DNA of 7,175 bases from Dehalococcoidia bacterium (GTDB lineage Bacteria > Chloroflexota > Dehalococcoidia > UBA3495): positions 1-7,175 of the forward strand of contig JAPKDE010000132.1 in assembly GCA_028822675.1 (NCBI GenBank). Direction: 5' to 3'. Both the position numbers and the translations under genes were made by a program. This document shows, piece after piece, positions 1 through 6,132 of the stretch (its first letter is position 1; the number at the start of each line of letters is the position of its first letter). The notes below the pieces were generated by a model, which worked only from the letters and a program-made list of their open reading frames with translations, did not search any database and had not been told where the DNA came from.

Positions 1-112
1 GACCCTCTTTGCCAATGAGGTTATGCCTTACATGAAGGATATCTGGTCTGAGTACGACACTCGTTGGTGGCCGGAAGGCGTAGATAACTCAGTTCCGACC
101 GTCAGTCAGTAA
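1..112 (+). CDS. 3' end of a probable LLM-class flavin-dependent oxidoreductase (partial)
   Basis: Only the last 36 codons and the TAA stop (110-112) are visible; the 5' end lies outside the window. The reading frame starts at base 2 and encodes a tail containing LFANEVMP followed by a tryptophan-rich segment ending in RWWPEG. A phenylalanine followed by EVMP near the C-terminus is typical of bacterial-luciferase-like (LLM class) flavin monooxygenases, which use reduced FMN and oxygen to oxidise organic substrates. The next gene starts 15 bases downstream with its own ribosome binding site, so the two are probably co-transcribed. The family call rests on a short tail only and could be wrong; the substrate cannot be inferred. 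Confidence 0.55.
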   Translation, partial: TLFANEVMPYMKDIWSEYDTRWWPEGVDNSVPTVSQ

Positions 113-118
113 GAGGAG
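113..118 (+). promoter_or_regulatory. Ribosome binding site of the haloalkane dehalogenase gene
   Basis: GAGGAG lies 9 bases before the TTG at 128. It supports initiation at that TTG instead of the first in-frame ATG at 197, which has no comparable site and would remove the first beta strand. Confidence 0.7.
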
Positions 119-127
119 CAAACCGCT

Positions 128-1009
128 TTGACACAAGAAGCTATTTCGGCCCAAGACCCACATCCGCGACGCCGGATTACCACCGGAAGCATCGACATGT
201 CCTATATGGACATCGGTGAGGGCAACCCCATCGTGTTTTTGCACGGTAATCCGACCTCGTCCTACCTGTGGCGTAACATAATTCCCCAGGTGAGTGGCCT
301 TGGCCGGTGCCTGGCACCCGACCTGATGGGCATGGGAAAGTCTACCGGTTCACCAACCGGCTCTTATCGCTTTGCCGACCACAGCGCCGTCTTGGACCAG
401 TGGTTCGATGATTTGGGCCTGACCAGTGACGTTACTTTGGTGGTGCACGACTGGGGTTCGGCCCTGGGCTTCCATTGGGCCAAGCGTCACCCAGAGCGCG
501 TTAAAGGCATTGTCTACATGGAGGCCATTGTTCGACCCGTCACCTGGGAAGAGTGGCCGGATGCCGCCCGTCAGGTTTTCCAAGGCTTCCGCTCTCCTGC
601 CGGCGAGGACATGGTGCTGGAAAAGAATGTTTTCGTAGAACGAGTCCTTCCTGGTAGTGTGCTAAGAGGCCTCACAGAAGCAGAGATGGAAGTCTACCGC
701 CGTCCTTATTTGGCGCCTGGAGAATCCCGGCGGCCGACATTGACTTGGCCCAGAGAGATTCCCATTGACGGCGAACCGGCAGACATGGTGCAGCTAGTGG
801 CTAAATACGCCGAGTGGCTAGCCAGCAGCCAGGTGCCTAAACTGTTCATCAACGCCGAACCTGGAGCAATACTAACCGGGCCACAGCGGGAGTTCTGCCG
901 CACCTGGCCCAACCAAACAGAAGTGACCGTCAAAGGCGTTCATTTCATCCAAGAAGACTCGCCAACCGAGATTGGCCAGGCGATTGCCGACTGGTACGTC
1001 GGGATTTAA
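128..1009 (+). CDS. dhaA: Haloalkane dehalogenase (DhaA/LinB-type alpha/beta hydrolase)
   Basis: This 293-residue protein should hydrolyse carbon-halogen bonds of haloalkanes to alcohol plus halide in the cytoplasm. The sequence shows every hallmark of subfamily [15 protein letters not shown] with halide-binding N41, [14 protein letters not shown] with nucleophile D108 and halide-binding W109, the acid E132 in YMEAI, and base H272 in GVHFIQED. These positions coincide with the numbering I recall for LinB (N38/D108/W109/E132/H272) except at the N-terminal end. The helical cap spans roughly residues 135-215, and total length is normal for the family. Translation starts at TTG (128), supported by GAGGAG 9 bases upstream. 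The gene follows a probable flavin monooxygenase at 15 bases, suggesting a catabolic operon. The combination of Asp nucleophile, Asn and Trp argues against an epoxide hydrolase or an esterase. The natural substrate is unknown; some family members have other or no known substrates. Confidence 0.92.
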   Translation: MTQEAISAQDPHPRRRITTGSIDMSYMDIGEGNPIVFLHGNPTSSYLWRNIIPQVSGLGRCLAPDLMGMGKSTGSPTGSYRFADHSAVLDQWFDDLGLTSDVTLVVHDWGSALGFHWAKRHPERVKGIVYMEAIVRPVTWEEWPDAARQVFQGFRSPAGEDMVLEKNVFVERVLPGSVLRGLTEAEMEVYRRPYLAPGESRRPTLTWPREIPIDGEPADMVQLVAKYAEWLASSQVPKLFINAEPGAILTGPQREFCRTWPNQTEVTVKGVHFIQEDSPTEIGQAIADWYVGI

Positions 1010-1052
1010 GGTTCTGATCGACAAGAAATGGCACTAATGGGTTTTCCATCAG

Positions 1053-1115
1053 TTCGTGGTGAGCCTGTCGAACCATCCTGCCTGCACAAAGACCCTTCGA
1101 CAAGCTCAGGACGAA
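1053..1115. repeat. Dispersed REP-like inverted repeat (CTTCGACAAGCTCAGGACGAA family)
   Basis: Two arms, 1053-1072 (TTCGTGGTGAGCCTGTCGAA) and 1096-1115 (TTCGACAAGCTCAGGACGAA), are imperfect reverse complements, matching at 17 of 20 positions, separated by 23 bases. The transcript could form a long hairpin. From general knowledge, this short palindromic family recurs in intergenic DNA of many environmental genomes, and its antisense translation gives the familiar spurious peptides LSLSKG and MVRQAHHE, both seen here on the minus strand. Only one copy falls in this window, so its dispersal in this genome is inferred. Confidence 0.75.
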
Positions 1116-1167
1116 TGGCGGGGTATGAAACTGGACACAAGATACAGAGTCGGATAACGGAGTAACC

Positions 1168-1953
1168 ATGCCGGAGACCATAGAACTATCCCTGCGGGGC
1201 GGAGATTTTGAAGCCACGGTGCTTAAAGACGGCAGCGGCCCACCATTGCTCTACCTACACGGCGCTGTGGGGCAAAAGGGTTGGGCGCCTTTTTTAACGG
1301 CCCTCGCCCAGCAGTTCACGGTCTACGCACCCTTTCTGCCCGGCTATGCCAAATCCACTGGTCTGGAGCATCTAGACGACGTTCAAGACCTGACCCTGTA
1401 CCAGTTTGAACTGCTCGACGCGTTGGGCGTGGCCAAAACCCACGTGGTCGGCCATTTCCTGGGCGGAATGATTGCCGCTGAGATGGCGGCGCTATCCCCC
1501 AGTTATGTTGACCGGCTAGTCTTGGCGGCACCGGCGGGAACCTGGCGAGACGAAGCGCCGGTGGCCGACCTATTGGCCTTGACTGCCTCCGATCTGCAGA
1601 CCCAACTCTGGTCTTCGGCGTCCAGCTCCATGAGCCTATCCACGGCCGACTTTGAAGCCAACGCACGTCTAAAAGCGGAGCTCGCCGCCGATCGGATGGT
1701 AGATCTGACTGCCGCCGGGAAATTCCTCTGGCCCATCCCCGATCGAGGACTGAAACGGCGCGCCTACCGGATTAAAGCTCCAACTTTGGTGCTGTGGGGC
1801 GAGAACGACCGCATTATTCCCCCAGTCTATGCCGAAGATTTCACTAGACTGATTCCCCAAGCAGAGGTTTCAATCATTCCCAACGCCGGGCATCTGCTCA
1901 TGATTGAACGGTCTGAGGTCTTTTCTGCTGCTGTCGCCGAATTTCTGAGTTAA
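1168..1953 (+). CDS. Alpha/beta hydrolase fold protein lacking the nucleophile serine
   Basis: A 261-residue single-domain alpha/beta hydrolase starting at ATG 1168, with GGAG 5 bases upstream. Visible landmarks are the oxyanion-loop HG (residues 31-32), the nucleophile elbow region VVGHFLGG (93-100), the acid-bearing strand and turn LWGENDRIIPP with D214, and the base in NAGHLLMIE with H242. The elbow should read G-x-S-x-G, but the central residue is F97 (codon TTC at 1456-1458); TCC would be serine, one base away. Acid and base are retained. The protein may therefore be a non-catalytic or unusual fold member, a recently inactivated hydrolase, or a sequencing error. The closest general resemblance is to meta-cleavage-product-hydrolase and haloperoxidase-like members, but the substrate cannot be assigned. 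It follows the dehalogenase after a repeat-bearing gap of 158 bases. Confidence 0.85.
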   Translation: MPETIELSLRGGDFEATVLKDGSGPPLLYLHGAVGQKGWAPFLTALAQQFTVYAPFLPGYAKSTGLEHLDDVQDLTLYQFELLDALGVAKTHVVGHFLGGMIAAEMAALSPSYVDRLVLAAPAGTWRDEAPVADLLALTASDLQTQLWSSASSSMSLSTADFEANARLKAELAADRMVDLTAAGKFLWPIPDRGLKRRAYRIKAPTLVLWGENDRIIPPVYAEDFTRLIPQAEVSIIPNAGHLLMIERSEVFSAAVAEFLS

Positions 1954-1957
1954 CGTC

Positions 1958-2044
1958 TGTCAAATACGAGTTTGGTGGACGCCTTGGGCCGGACACCTAT
2001 ATCATCCTTAGACTGGATACATGTATTTGACGTGCGGCGTCCAC
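1958..2044 (+). promoter_or_regulatory. Possible pseudoknot-forming leader upstream of larE
   Basis: Two perfect 9-bp complementary pairs are interleaved: GTCAAATAC (1959-1967) with GTATTTGAC (2023-2031), and GTGGACGCC (1975-1983) with GGCGTCCAC (2036-2044). The order A-B-A'-B' is that of a pseudoknot, not a nested hairpin, and G-U pairs can extend the first stem by one at each end. It ends about 40 bases before the larE ribosome binding site. It resembles no riboswitch class I can name. Chance, or a binding site acting as DNA, remains possible. Confidence 0.3.
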
Positions 2045-2084
2045 TGATAACAACCATCAGCACGCACGAACTAGGGCACTTACC

Positions 2085-2092
2085 AGAGGAAG
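2085..2092 (+). promoter_or_regulatory. Ribosome binding site of larE
   Basis: AGAGGAAG lies immediately before the ATG at 2095, with 4 bases between the GAGGA core and the start. It favours this ATG over the TTG 123 bases upstream, which is in the same open frame but encodes a segment not typical of LarE. Confidence 0.6.
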
Positions 2093-2094
2093 AT

Positions 2095-2946
2095 ATGGCG
2101 TCATTAACCAATCCGAAATGGCCGGATTTGGAAAAGATATTCTCCGGGATGGACTCGGTAATCGTTGCGTTCTCAGGTGGCGTCGATAGCGCCCTCGTCG
2201 CAGTTGCCGCCCACAAGGTTCTTGGATCCAAGGCCTTGGCCGTGACTGCAGTCTCGCCGGCCTTGGCCAAACGGGAGCTTGAAGAGACTGTCCGCCTGGC
2301 AGAAAACTTCGGGTTCGCCCACCGGGTGATTCACACCAACGAGATGGCCCAGGAAGGCTACGTGGCCAATTCTCCGCAGCGTTGTTACTTCTGCAAGACT
2401 GAGCTTTACTCTCAACTCACGGACCTAGCCGACAAAGAGGCCTATCAGTGGGTGGCCAACGGCGCCAACACCGACGACCTTGGCGACTACCGCCCCGGCC
2501 TGCAGGCAGCGTCTGAACATAAGGTTCGCAGCCCTTTGGTTGAAGCTGGACTCGCCAAAGCCGACGTGCGTGAAATTGCCAAGTCGTTGGACATTCCCAT
2601 TTGGGACAAACCGGCCCAACCCTGTCTGTCGTCCAGGATCCCCTACGGCACGCCCGTGACCATTGAGAACCTCTCCAAGATCGAACAGTCAGAGGATTAT
2701 TTGCGCGGTTTGGGCCTAAAAGAAGTCAGGGCGAGGCACCACGACGGCCTGTGCCGGATTGAAGTTGGCGAAGACGAGATGGAGTTCGCCTTTGGACACC
2801 GCCAGGAGATAGTCTCCGCCATCAAGAAAATCGGTTATCTGTGGGTGTCTTTGGATATGTCAGGACTTCGCTCTGGGAGCCTGAACGATCAGCTCAAACT
2901 GACCGAGACTCCCTTCAAGAAGATCGACGTTGTGCTGAAGAGTTGA
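2095..2946 (+). CDS. larE: LarE, ATP-dependent sacrificial sulfur transferase of nickel-pincer nucleotide synthesis
   Basis: LarE activates the carboxylates of pyridinium-3,5-biscarboxylic acid mononucleotide with ATP and replaces them with thiocarboxylates, classically donating sulfur from its own cysteine and leaving dehydroalanine. The 283-residue protein has the PP-loop SGGVDS at 27-32, the conserved RCYFCK at 96-101, NGANTDDLGDYRPG near 122-135, and QPCLSSRIPYG at 175-185, where C177 aligns with the sacrificial Cys176 of Lactiplantibacillus plantarum LarE. The C-terminal VRARHHDGLCRIEV (211-224) supplies the arginines typical of the substrate pocket. Length fits the family (about 276 in L. 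plantarum). An upstream in-frame TTG at 1972 would add 41 residues; I reject it because the ATG has a good ribosome binding site and family N-termini begin close to it. The stop overlaps the larC start (TGATG), indicating translational coupling. Confidence 0.93.
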   Translation: MASLTNPKWPDLEKIFSGMDSVIVAFSGGVDSALVAVAAHKVLGSKALAVTAVSPALAKRELEETVRLAENFGFAHRVIHTNEMAQEGYVANSPQRCYFCKTELYSQLTDLADKEAYQWVANGANTDDLGDYRPGLQAASEHKVRSPLVEAGLAKADVREIAKSLDIPIWDKPAQPCLSSRIPYGTPVTIENLSKIEQSEDYLRGLGLKEVRARHHDGLCRIEVGEDEMEFAFGHRQEIVSAIKKIGYLWVSLDMSGLRSGSLNDQLKLTETPFKKIDVVLKS

Positions 2947-4154
2947 TGCCCAACGAAAAAATTGCCTATATCCAGCCCATTGGTGGTGCCAGTGGCGACA
3001 TGATGCTGGGCGCGCTCACCGACTTAGGCCTACCCGTTGATTTCCTGGAAGCAGAGCTAGCCAAGCTAAACCTGGACGGCTACCAACTTGAGGCCCGCCA
3101 AGAAACCCGCTGCGAGATGCGTGGCACCTACTTGAACGTGGAATTGCTCAACAAGGCCAAGTACTCTCCCAAACAATTTCTGAGATCGGTCGATTACAGT
3201 GACCTGTCTGATTCCGTGAAAGACCAGTCTGGCCAAATTCTGAAGGCGTTGTGGGCGGCCGAGTGCCGGGTCCACGGCGAAACCGAAGATATCCTGGAGT
3301 TGGAAGAACTGGGCAGCGTGGACACCATTGTGGACGTGGTTGGTTCGTGCATCGGGTTTGAATATCTGGGAGTCACCGGTATCCACGCCGGACCGCTGGT
3401 GATTGGCAACGCCATGCCGCCACGTTGGGCTGGCGGCTACTCCAACCCGGCTCCGGCCACCCTGGAGTTGATCTCGGCTGCTGGTGCGCCGGTGGTGGGT
3501 GACAAACCCATGTACGAAGAAGCAGGTGAACTCACCACGCCGACTGGAGCCGCTCTGATCACCACATTGGCCGCCTTTGGCCGCCCCGCCTTCAGCGTCG
3601 ACCGTGTTGGGCTGGGACTGGGCACAAAAGACCCCGTCGGGTTCCCCAACGCCCTGCGTATCTGGCTGGGCGATATGGAGCAGGCAGATGGCATTTCAAC
3701 CACGCCCCAAGACCAAGTGGTGCTCTTGGAGACCAACCTGGACGATGTCTCCGGCCTGGTCTTGGGTTATGCCCAAGAAAGACTATTTGCCGTGGGCGCT
3801 TTGGACGTTTGGAACACGCCCATCCAAATGAAAAAGAACCGCCCCGGCACGCTGCTCTCGGTTCTAGTACCCAAGAACAAGGAACGCGAGGCCACACAAG
3901 TTATATTGCGCGAGACAACAACGCTGGGGATTCGCACTCGCCTGGTGGACCGGCACGTTGCCGACCGACAAATGGTCACCATTGAAACCGATCTTGGCAC
4001 CGTGGCCGTAAAGCTAAAGTTACTGGAAGGCCAAGCCGTCAGCGCGGCACCGGAGCCGGATGACGTGCGCCGCATAGCAATTGAGACGGGAGCGCCCTTC
4101 CAAGAGGTCTATCAAAAAGTCTCGGACGAGGCGCGGCGGCAATTACTCAAGTAG
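2946..4154 (+). CDS. larC: LarC, nickel insertion protein for the nickel-pincer nucleotide cofactor
   Basis: LarC is the CTP-dependent cyclometallase that puts nickel into the bis-thiocarboxylated pyridinium mononucleotide to give NPN. The 402-residue product shows IGGASGDMMLGAL at 12-24, RVHGETEDILELEELG around 108-123, VDTIVDVVG (125-133), ELTTPTGAALI (195-205), LETNLDDVSG (261-270) and MKKNRPGTLLSVL (295-307), the full Ni_insertion (formerly DUF111) pattern including the C-terminal domain. In L. plantarum the two parts are joined by programmed ribosomal frameshifting (larC1/larC2); here they form one uninterrupted frame. The start chosen is the ATG at 2946, whose A is the last base of the larE stop. 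An open frame continues 35 codons further upstream, but that lies inside larE and is unlike family N-termini. The ribosome binding site is weak (GAAGAG), as expected for a coupled gene. Confidence 0.93.
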   Translation: MPNEKIAYIQPIGGASGDMMLGALTDLGLPVDFLEAELAKLNLDGYQLEARQETRCEMRGTYLNVELLNKAKYSPKQFLRSVDYSDLSDSVKDQSGQILKALWAAECRVHGETEDILELEELGSVDTIVDVVGSCIGFEYLGVTGIHAGPLVIGNAMPPRWAGGYSNPAPATLELISAAGAPVVGDKPMYEEAGELTTPTGAALITTLAAFGRPAFSVDRVGLGLGTKDPVGFPNALRIWLGDMEQADGISTTPQDQVVLLETNLDDVSGLVLGYAQERLFAVGALDVWNTPIQMKKNRPGTLLSVLVPKNKEREATQVILRETTTLGIRTRLVDRHVADRQMVTIETDLGTVAVKLKLLEGQAVSAAPEPDDVRRIAIETGAPFQEVYQKVSDEARRQLLK

Positions 4155-4186
4155 CCGTTATATCGAACCAGGATCAAGTACGTTTA

Positions 4187-4192
4187 GGGGAG
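4187..4192 (+). promoter_or_regulatory. Ribosome binding site that places the larB start at ATC 4200
   Basis: GGGGAG ends 7 bases before an in-frame ATC at 4200, an ideal spacing. The first ATG of the frame (4251) is preceded only by an A-rich stretch and is 58 bases from this site. Confidence 0.6.
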
Positions 4193-4199
4193 CAAAACC

Positions 4200-4985
4200 A
4201 TCGAAGAGAGTCGCCTCAGGAAACTTCTGCTCACGTTCAAAGAAAACGGCATGACTGTGGATACAGCCGTGGAGCAGTTACGCGACCTGCCGTACCAGGA
4301 CTTGGGCTTTGCCAAGCTGGATCACCACCGTGCTCTGCGCACCGGTTGGCCCGAGGTTGTATTTGGCAAGGGTAAGACGCCGGAACAGGTCGCCGAGATC
4401 GTAAAAGGGTTCAAAGGTCGTGGACACCCGGTATTGGTCACTAAAACCGACCAGGAAGCCTTCCAAGCGGTATTGCAGGAGACTCCGGAGGCAGAATTCC
4501 ACCAGCTACCCAAAGCCATCGTGGTTCCAGCACCCCAACCAAAAACGTTACAGACTGGCATCACAGTCGTCACTGCCGGCACCTCCGACCTGCCCGTAGC
4601 AGAAGAAGCAGTGCTGACGGCATCGCTCATGGGCAACGATGTCACGCTAGTTAGTGACGTAGGTGTGGCTGGTCTACACCGGCTGCTAGACCAAATGCCG
4701 GTGCTGAGAAAGGCCCGCGTGCTCATAGTCGTGGCGGGGATGGACGCCGCATTGGTCGGCGTAGTAGCGGGAATGGTGTCGGTTCCAGTCATAGCCGTGC
4801 CCACCAGCACCGGTTACGGAGCTAGCTTTGACGGTCTGGCCCCGCTGCTCAGCATGTTAAACAGTTGCGCCCCCGGCGTGTCGGTCGTCAACATCGACAA
4901 CGGCTTCGGCGCCGGCCACCTAGCCGCCCTCACCAACTGCGTTGGGGCAGATAACTCTGGTGGCAACGATGAGTCCGAGCTTTGA
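4200..4985 (+). CDS. larB: LarB, pyridinium-3,5-biscarboxylic acid mononucleotide synthase (probable ATC start)
   Basis: LarB carboxylates the pyridine ring of nicotinic acid adenine dinucleotide and cleaves its phosphoanhydride, giving the first NPN precursor plus AMP. The second half is a PurE/AIR-carboxylase-like domain: TAGTSDLPVAEEA (125-137), PTSTGYGASFDGLAPLL (201-217), and NSCAPGVSVVNIDNGFGAGH (221-240), where C223 corresponds to the substrate-linked Cys221 of L. plantarum LarB. The N-terminal half carries DLPYQDLGFAKLDHHR (29-44). The first ATG is 4251 (244 residues), but the 17 codons before it read IEESRLRKLLLTFKENG, which looks like the usual LarB N-terminal helix and is preceded by GGGGAG at the right distance from ATC 4200. 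A TAG at 4185-4187 closes the frame upstream, and no ATG, GTG or TTG lies between. Numbering here uses the ATC start (261 residues). larB follows larC after 45 bases. Confidence 0.92.
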   Translation: MEESRLRKLLLTFKENGMTVDTAVEQLRDLPYQDLGFAKLDHHRALRTGWPEVVFGKGKTPEQVAEIVKGFKGRGHPVLVTKTDQEAFQAVLQETPEAEFHQLPKAIVVPAPQPKTLQTGITVVTAGTSDLPVAEEAVLTASLMGNDVTLVSDVGVAGLHRLLDQMPVLRKARVLIVVAGMDAALVGVVAGMVSVPVIAVPTSTGYGASFDGLAPLLSMLNSCAPGVSVVNIDNGFGAGHLAALTNCVGADNSGGNDESEL

Positions 4986-5002
4986 ACCAACGTTGGGGTT
5001 GC

Positions 5003-5080
5003 ATGATAGCTGGGTTTTTCATTTCTGCTTTATTGCTTTTGGGGATGGTTGCCATCCGCATTGGCGGAGTGCCATTTTAG
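5003..5080 (+). CDS. Doubtful 25-residue hydrophobic peptide ORF
   Basis: Directly after larB an ATG at 5003 opens 25 codons ending at TAG 5078-5080, with GGGG at 4995-4998 as a possible ribosome binding site. The product would be almost entirely hydrophobic (AGFFISALLLLGMVAIRIG in its core), long enough for one membrane span. The same frame can also start at TTG 4982, which overlaps the larB TGA stop. A T-rich terminator region read in this frame would give the same hydrophobic composition by chance, and the hairpins at 5043-5078 lie inside it, so I regard a real gene as unlikely. Confidence 0.15.
   Translation: MIAGFFISALLLLGMVAIRIGGVPF
5043..5078 (+). terminator. Possible weak terminator after larB
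   Basis: A perfect 6-bp hairpin (GGATGG 5043-5048, loop TTG, CCATCC 5052-5057) is followed by a short stem TGGC (5062-5065) / GCCA (5071-5074) and then TTTT (5075-5078). The position between convergent genes suits a transcription end. The U-tract is only four bases, so intrinsic termination is uncertain. Confidence 0.3.
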
Positions 5081-5108
5081 CCCACTAACGCTTCTGGCAC
5101 GCCTAAGG

Positions 5109-5473
5109 CTACCCCTCCTCCCCAACTGCGATCTGGATGTGGTTTACCTCCAGTAGCTTCCCCGAATTATCCAGATGGATACGCACCACCCCGATTCGCC
5201 ACGGCGCTTGTTCCAGGTCATTTTCCTGCGGGTAATCTTGCGCGGTCGCGATTAAACGCTTGGCCTTTGTCGCAGTTACTGATTCCTCCGGAGTGCCCAA
5301 CGCCGTCCGCCGGCGCGTTTTGACTTCCACAAAAACTAGTTCCGACCCGTCATAGCGACTTGGCTCCACCGACTGCGGTAGTTTATGGTTGTCACTGCGT
5401 AGCCCGTGTTTTCAAGAAATTGTTGGGCGTGTTGTTCTCCCCAATGGCCCAAGCGTTCTTTAGGCGTAGCTAC
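5109..5473 (-). pseudogene. yraN: YraN/UPF0102-family nuclease-like gene, frameshifted with GEIDLI motif lost
   Basis: Two minus-strand frames together encode a YraN-family protein. From about 5473 down to 5361 one frame gives TPKERLGHWGEQHAQQFLEN and then GYAVTTINYRSRW, the normal N-terminal part. From 5369 down to 5109 the neighbouring frame gives DGSELVFVEVKTRRRTALG, the PEESVT segment and the rest of the C-terminal part. The catalytic GEIDLI motif should sit between NYRSRW and RYDG, but only 8 bases separate them where about 18 are expected; a deletion of roughly 10 bases would explain both the lost motif and the frame change. The N-terminal frame ends at TAG 5338-5336. No ATG, GTG or TTG sits where the N-terminus should begin (GTA at 5473-5471; first TTG at 5452), so the 5' boundary is approximate. 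A GTG at 5369 could start the C-terminal 86 residues alone. It follows rnhB, a common YraN neighbour. A sequencing or assembly error is the alternative. Confidence 0.7.
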
Positions 5474-5475
5474 TT

Positions 5476-6114
5476 CTAACTCTGACCGGAGAACTGCATT
5501 CTTGCTTGGGCCACCGGGGCAAATGACCGGCGGTGGATGGGACAGGGACCAAGCTCGTTCAGGCGCTCAAAATGGGCCTTGGTGGGATAACCCTTGTGCT
5601 TGGCGAAGTTATAGCCGGGGTAGGTCTCTTCAGCCTCAACCATCAGCTTGTCTCTGGTGACCTTGGCCACGTTGGAGGCCGCAGCGATAGAATAGCTCTT
5701 GCTGTCGCCTTTGACGATGGTTTCGTAGGTGTAGGCGCACGCGCGGACGTGGATAAAGTCCAGCAGCAGATGTCCAGGGTCGATCGGGAGTTGCTCCACC
5801 GCCCGGAGCATGGCAGCCAAAGACGCGTGGCCGATTCCCATTTGGTCGATCTCTTCTGGCCCGACCATGCCTACGCCAACTGCCAACGCATGCTCATGGA
5901 CGATCTCCACGGCGCATTCTCTTCTGGTATGGGACAGTTTCTTGGAGTCGTCCAGAAATTGGAGCCAGGGTTCGTTACCAGTCAGGTCTGGGGGGAAAAT
6001 CACTGCGGCAGCGACCACTGGTCCCGCCAATGGGCCGCGTCCCGCCTCATCCACTCCAGCAACAAACTGGATACCACGGCTATGAGCGCCAAATTCCAGG
6101 GAAAGATCCGGCAT
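5476..6114 (-). CDS. rnhB: Ribonuclease HII
   Basis: RNase HII cuts the RNA strand of RNA-DNA hybrids and nicks 5' of single ribonucleotides misincorporated in DNA. The 212-residue product has the signature GVDEAGRGPLAGPVVAAAV (20-38) with catalytic D22 and E23, LDDSKKLS (54-61), D119 in LLLDF, D137 in VKGDSKS, and SIAAASNVAKVTRD (142-155), then the YPGYNFAKHKGYPT substrate-binding segment (165-178) containing the tyrosine-glycine region typical of the family, and RRSFAPV near the end. All four acidic residues of the active site are present and the length is normal. It starts at ATG 6114 with GAGGT (6124-6120) 5 bases upstream. mnmA ends 18 bases before it and the yraN remnant follows directly, so these form one minus-strand operon. 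Confidence 0.95.
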   Translation of the reverse strand: MPDLSLEFGAHSRGIQFVAGVDEAGRGPLAGPVVAAAVIFPPDLTGNEPWLQFLDDSKKLSHTRRECAVEIVHEHALAVGVGMVGPEEIDQMGIGHASLAAMLRAVEQLPIDPGHLLLDFIHVRACAYTYETIVKGDSKSYSIAAASNVAKVTRDKLMVEAEETYPGYNFAKHKGYPTKAHFERLNELGPCPIHRRSFAPVAQARMQFSGQS

Positions 6115-6132
6115 TGGCCACCTCGCTAGATG

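Noticed and set aside
945..1217. Minus-strand ORF of 90 codons across the dhaA-hydrolase gap
   Set aside because: It is the antisense reading of the palindromic repeat (LSLSKG, MVRQAHHE peptides), a well-known spurious product, and overlaps both flanking genes.
2027..2051. TTGACG plus GATAAC as a promoter for larE
   Set aside because: The spacing is only about 13 bases, too short for a housekeeping promoter, and TTGACG is part of the inverted-repeat pair.
1972..2094. N-terminal extension of LarE from TTG 1972
   Set aside because: The 41 extra residues are not LarE-like, no ribosome binding site precedes the TTG, and the ATG at 2095 has AGAGGAAG immediately upstream.
2841..2945. N-terminal extension of LarC inside larE
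   Set aside because: It would overlap larE by 106 bases; the IAYIQPIGGASGDM family N-terminus begins at the ATG 2946 that overlaps the larE stop.
4322..4810. Minus-strand ORF of 162 codons inside larB
   Set aside because: Low-complexity Ser/Thr/Ala-rich shadow of the real larB frame with no recognisable motif.
5533..6129. Plus-strand ORF of 198 codons opposite rnhB
   Set aside because: Antisense shadow of rnhB, whose own frame has all catalytic residues and a good ribosome binding site.
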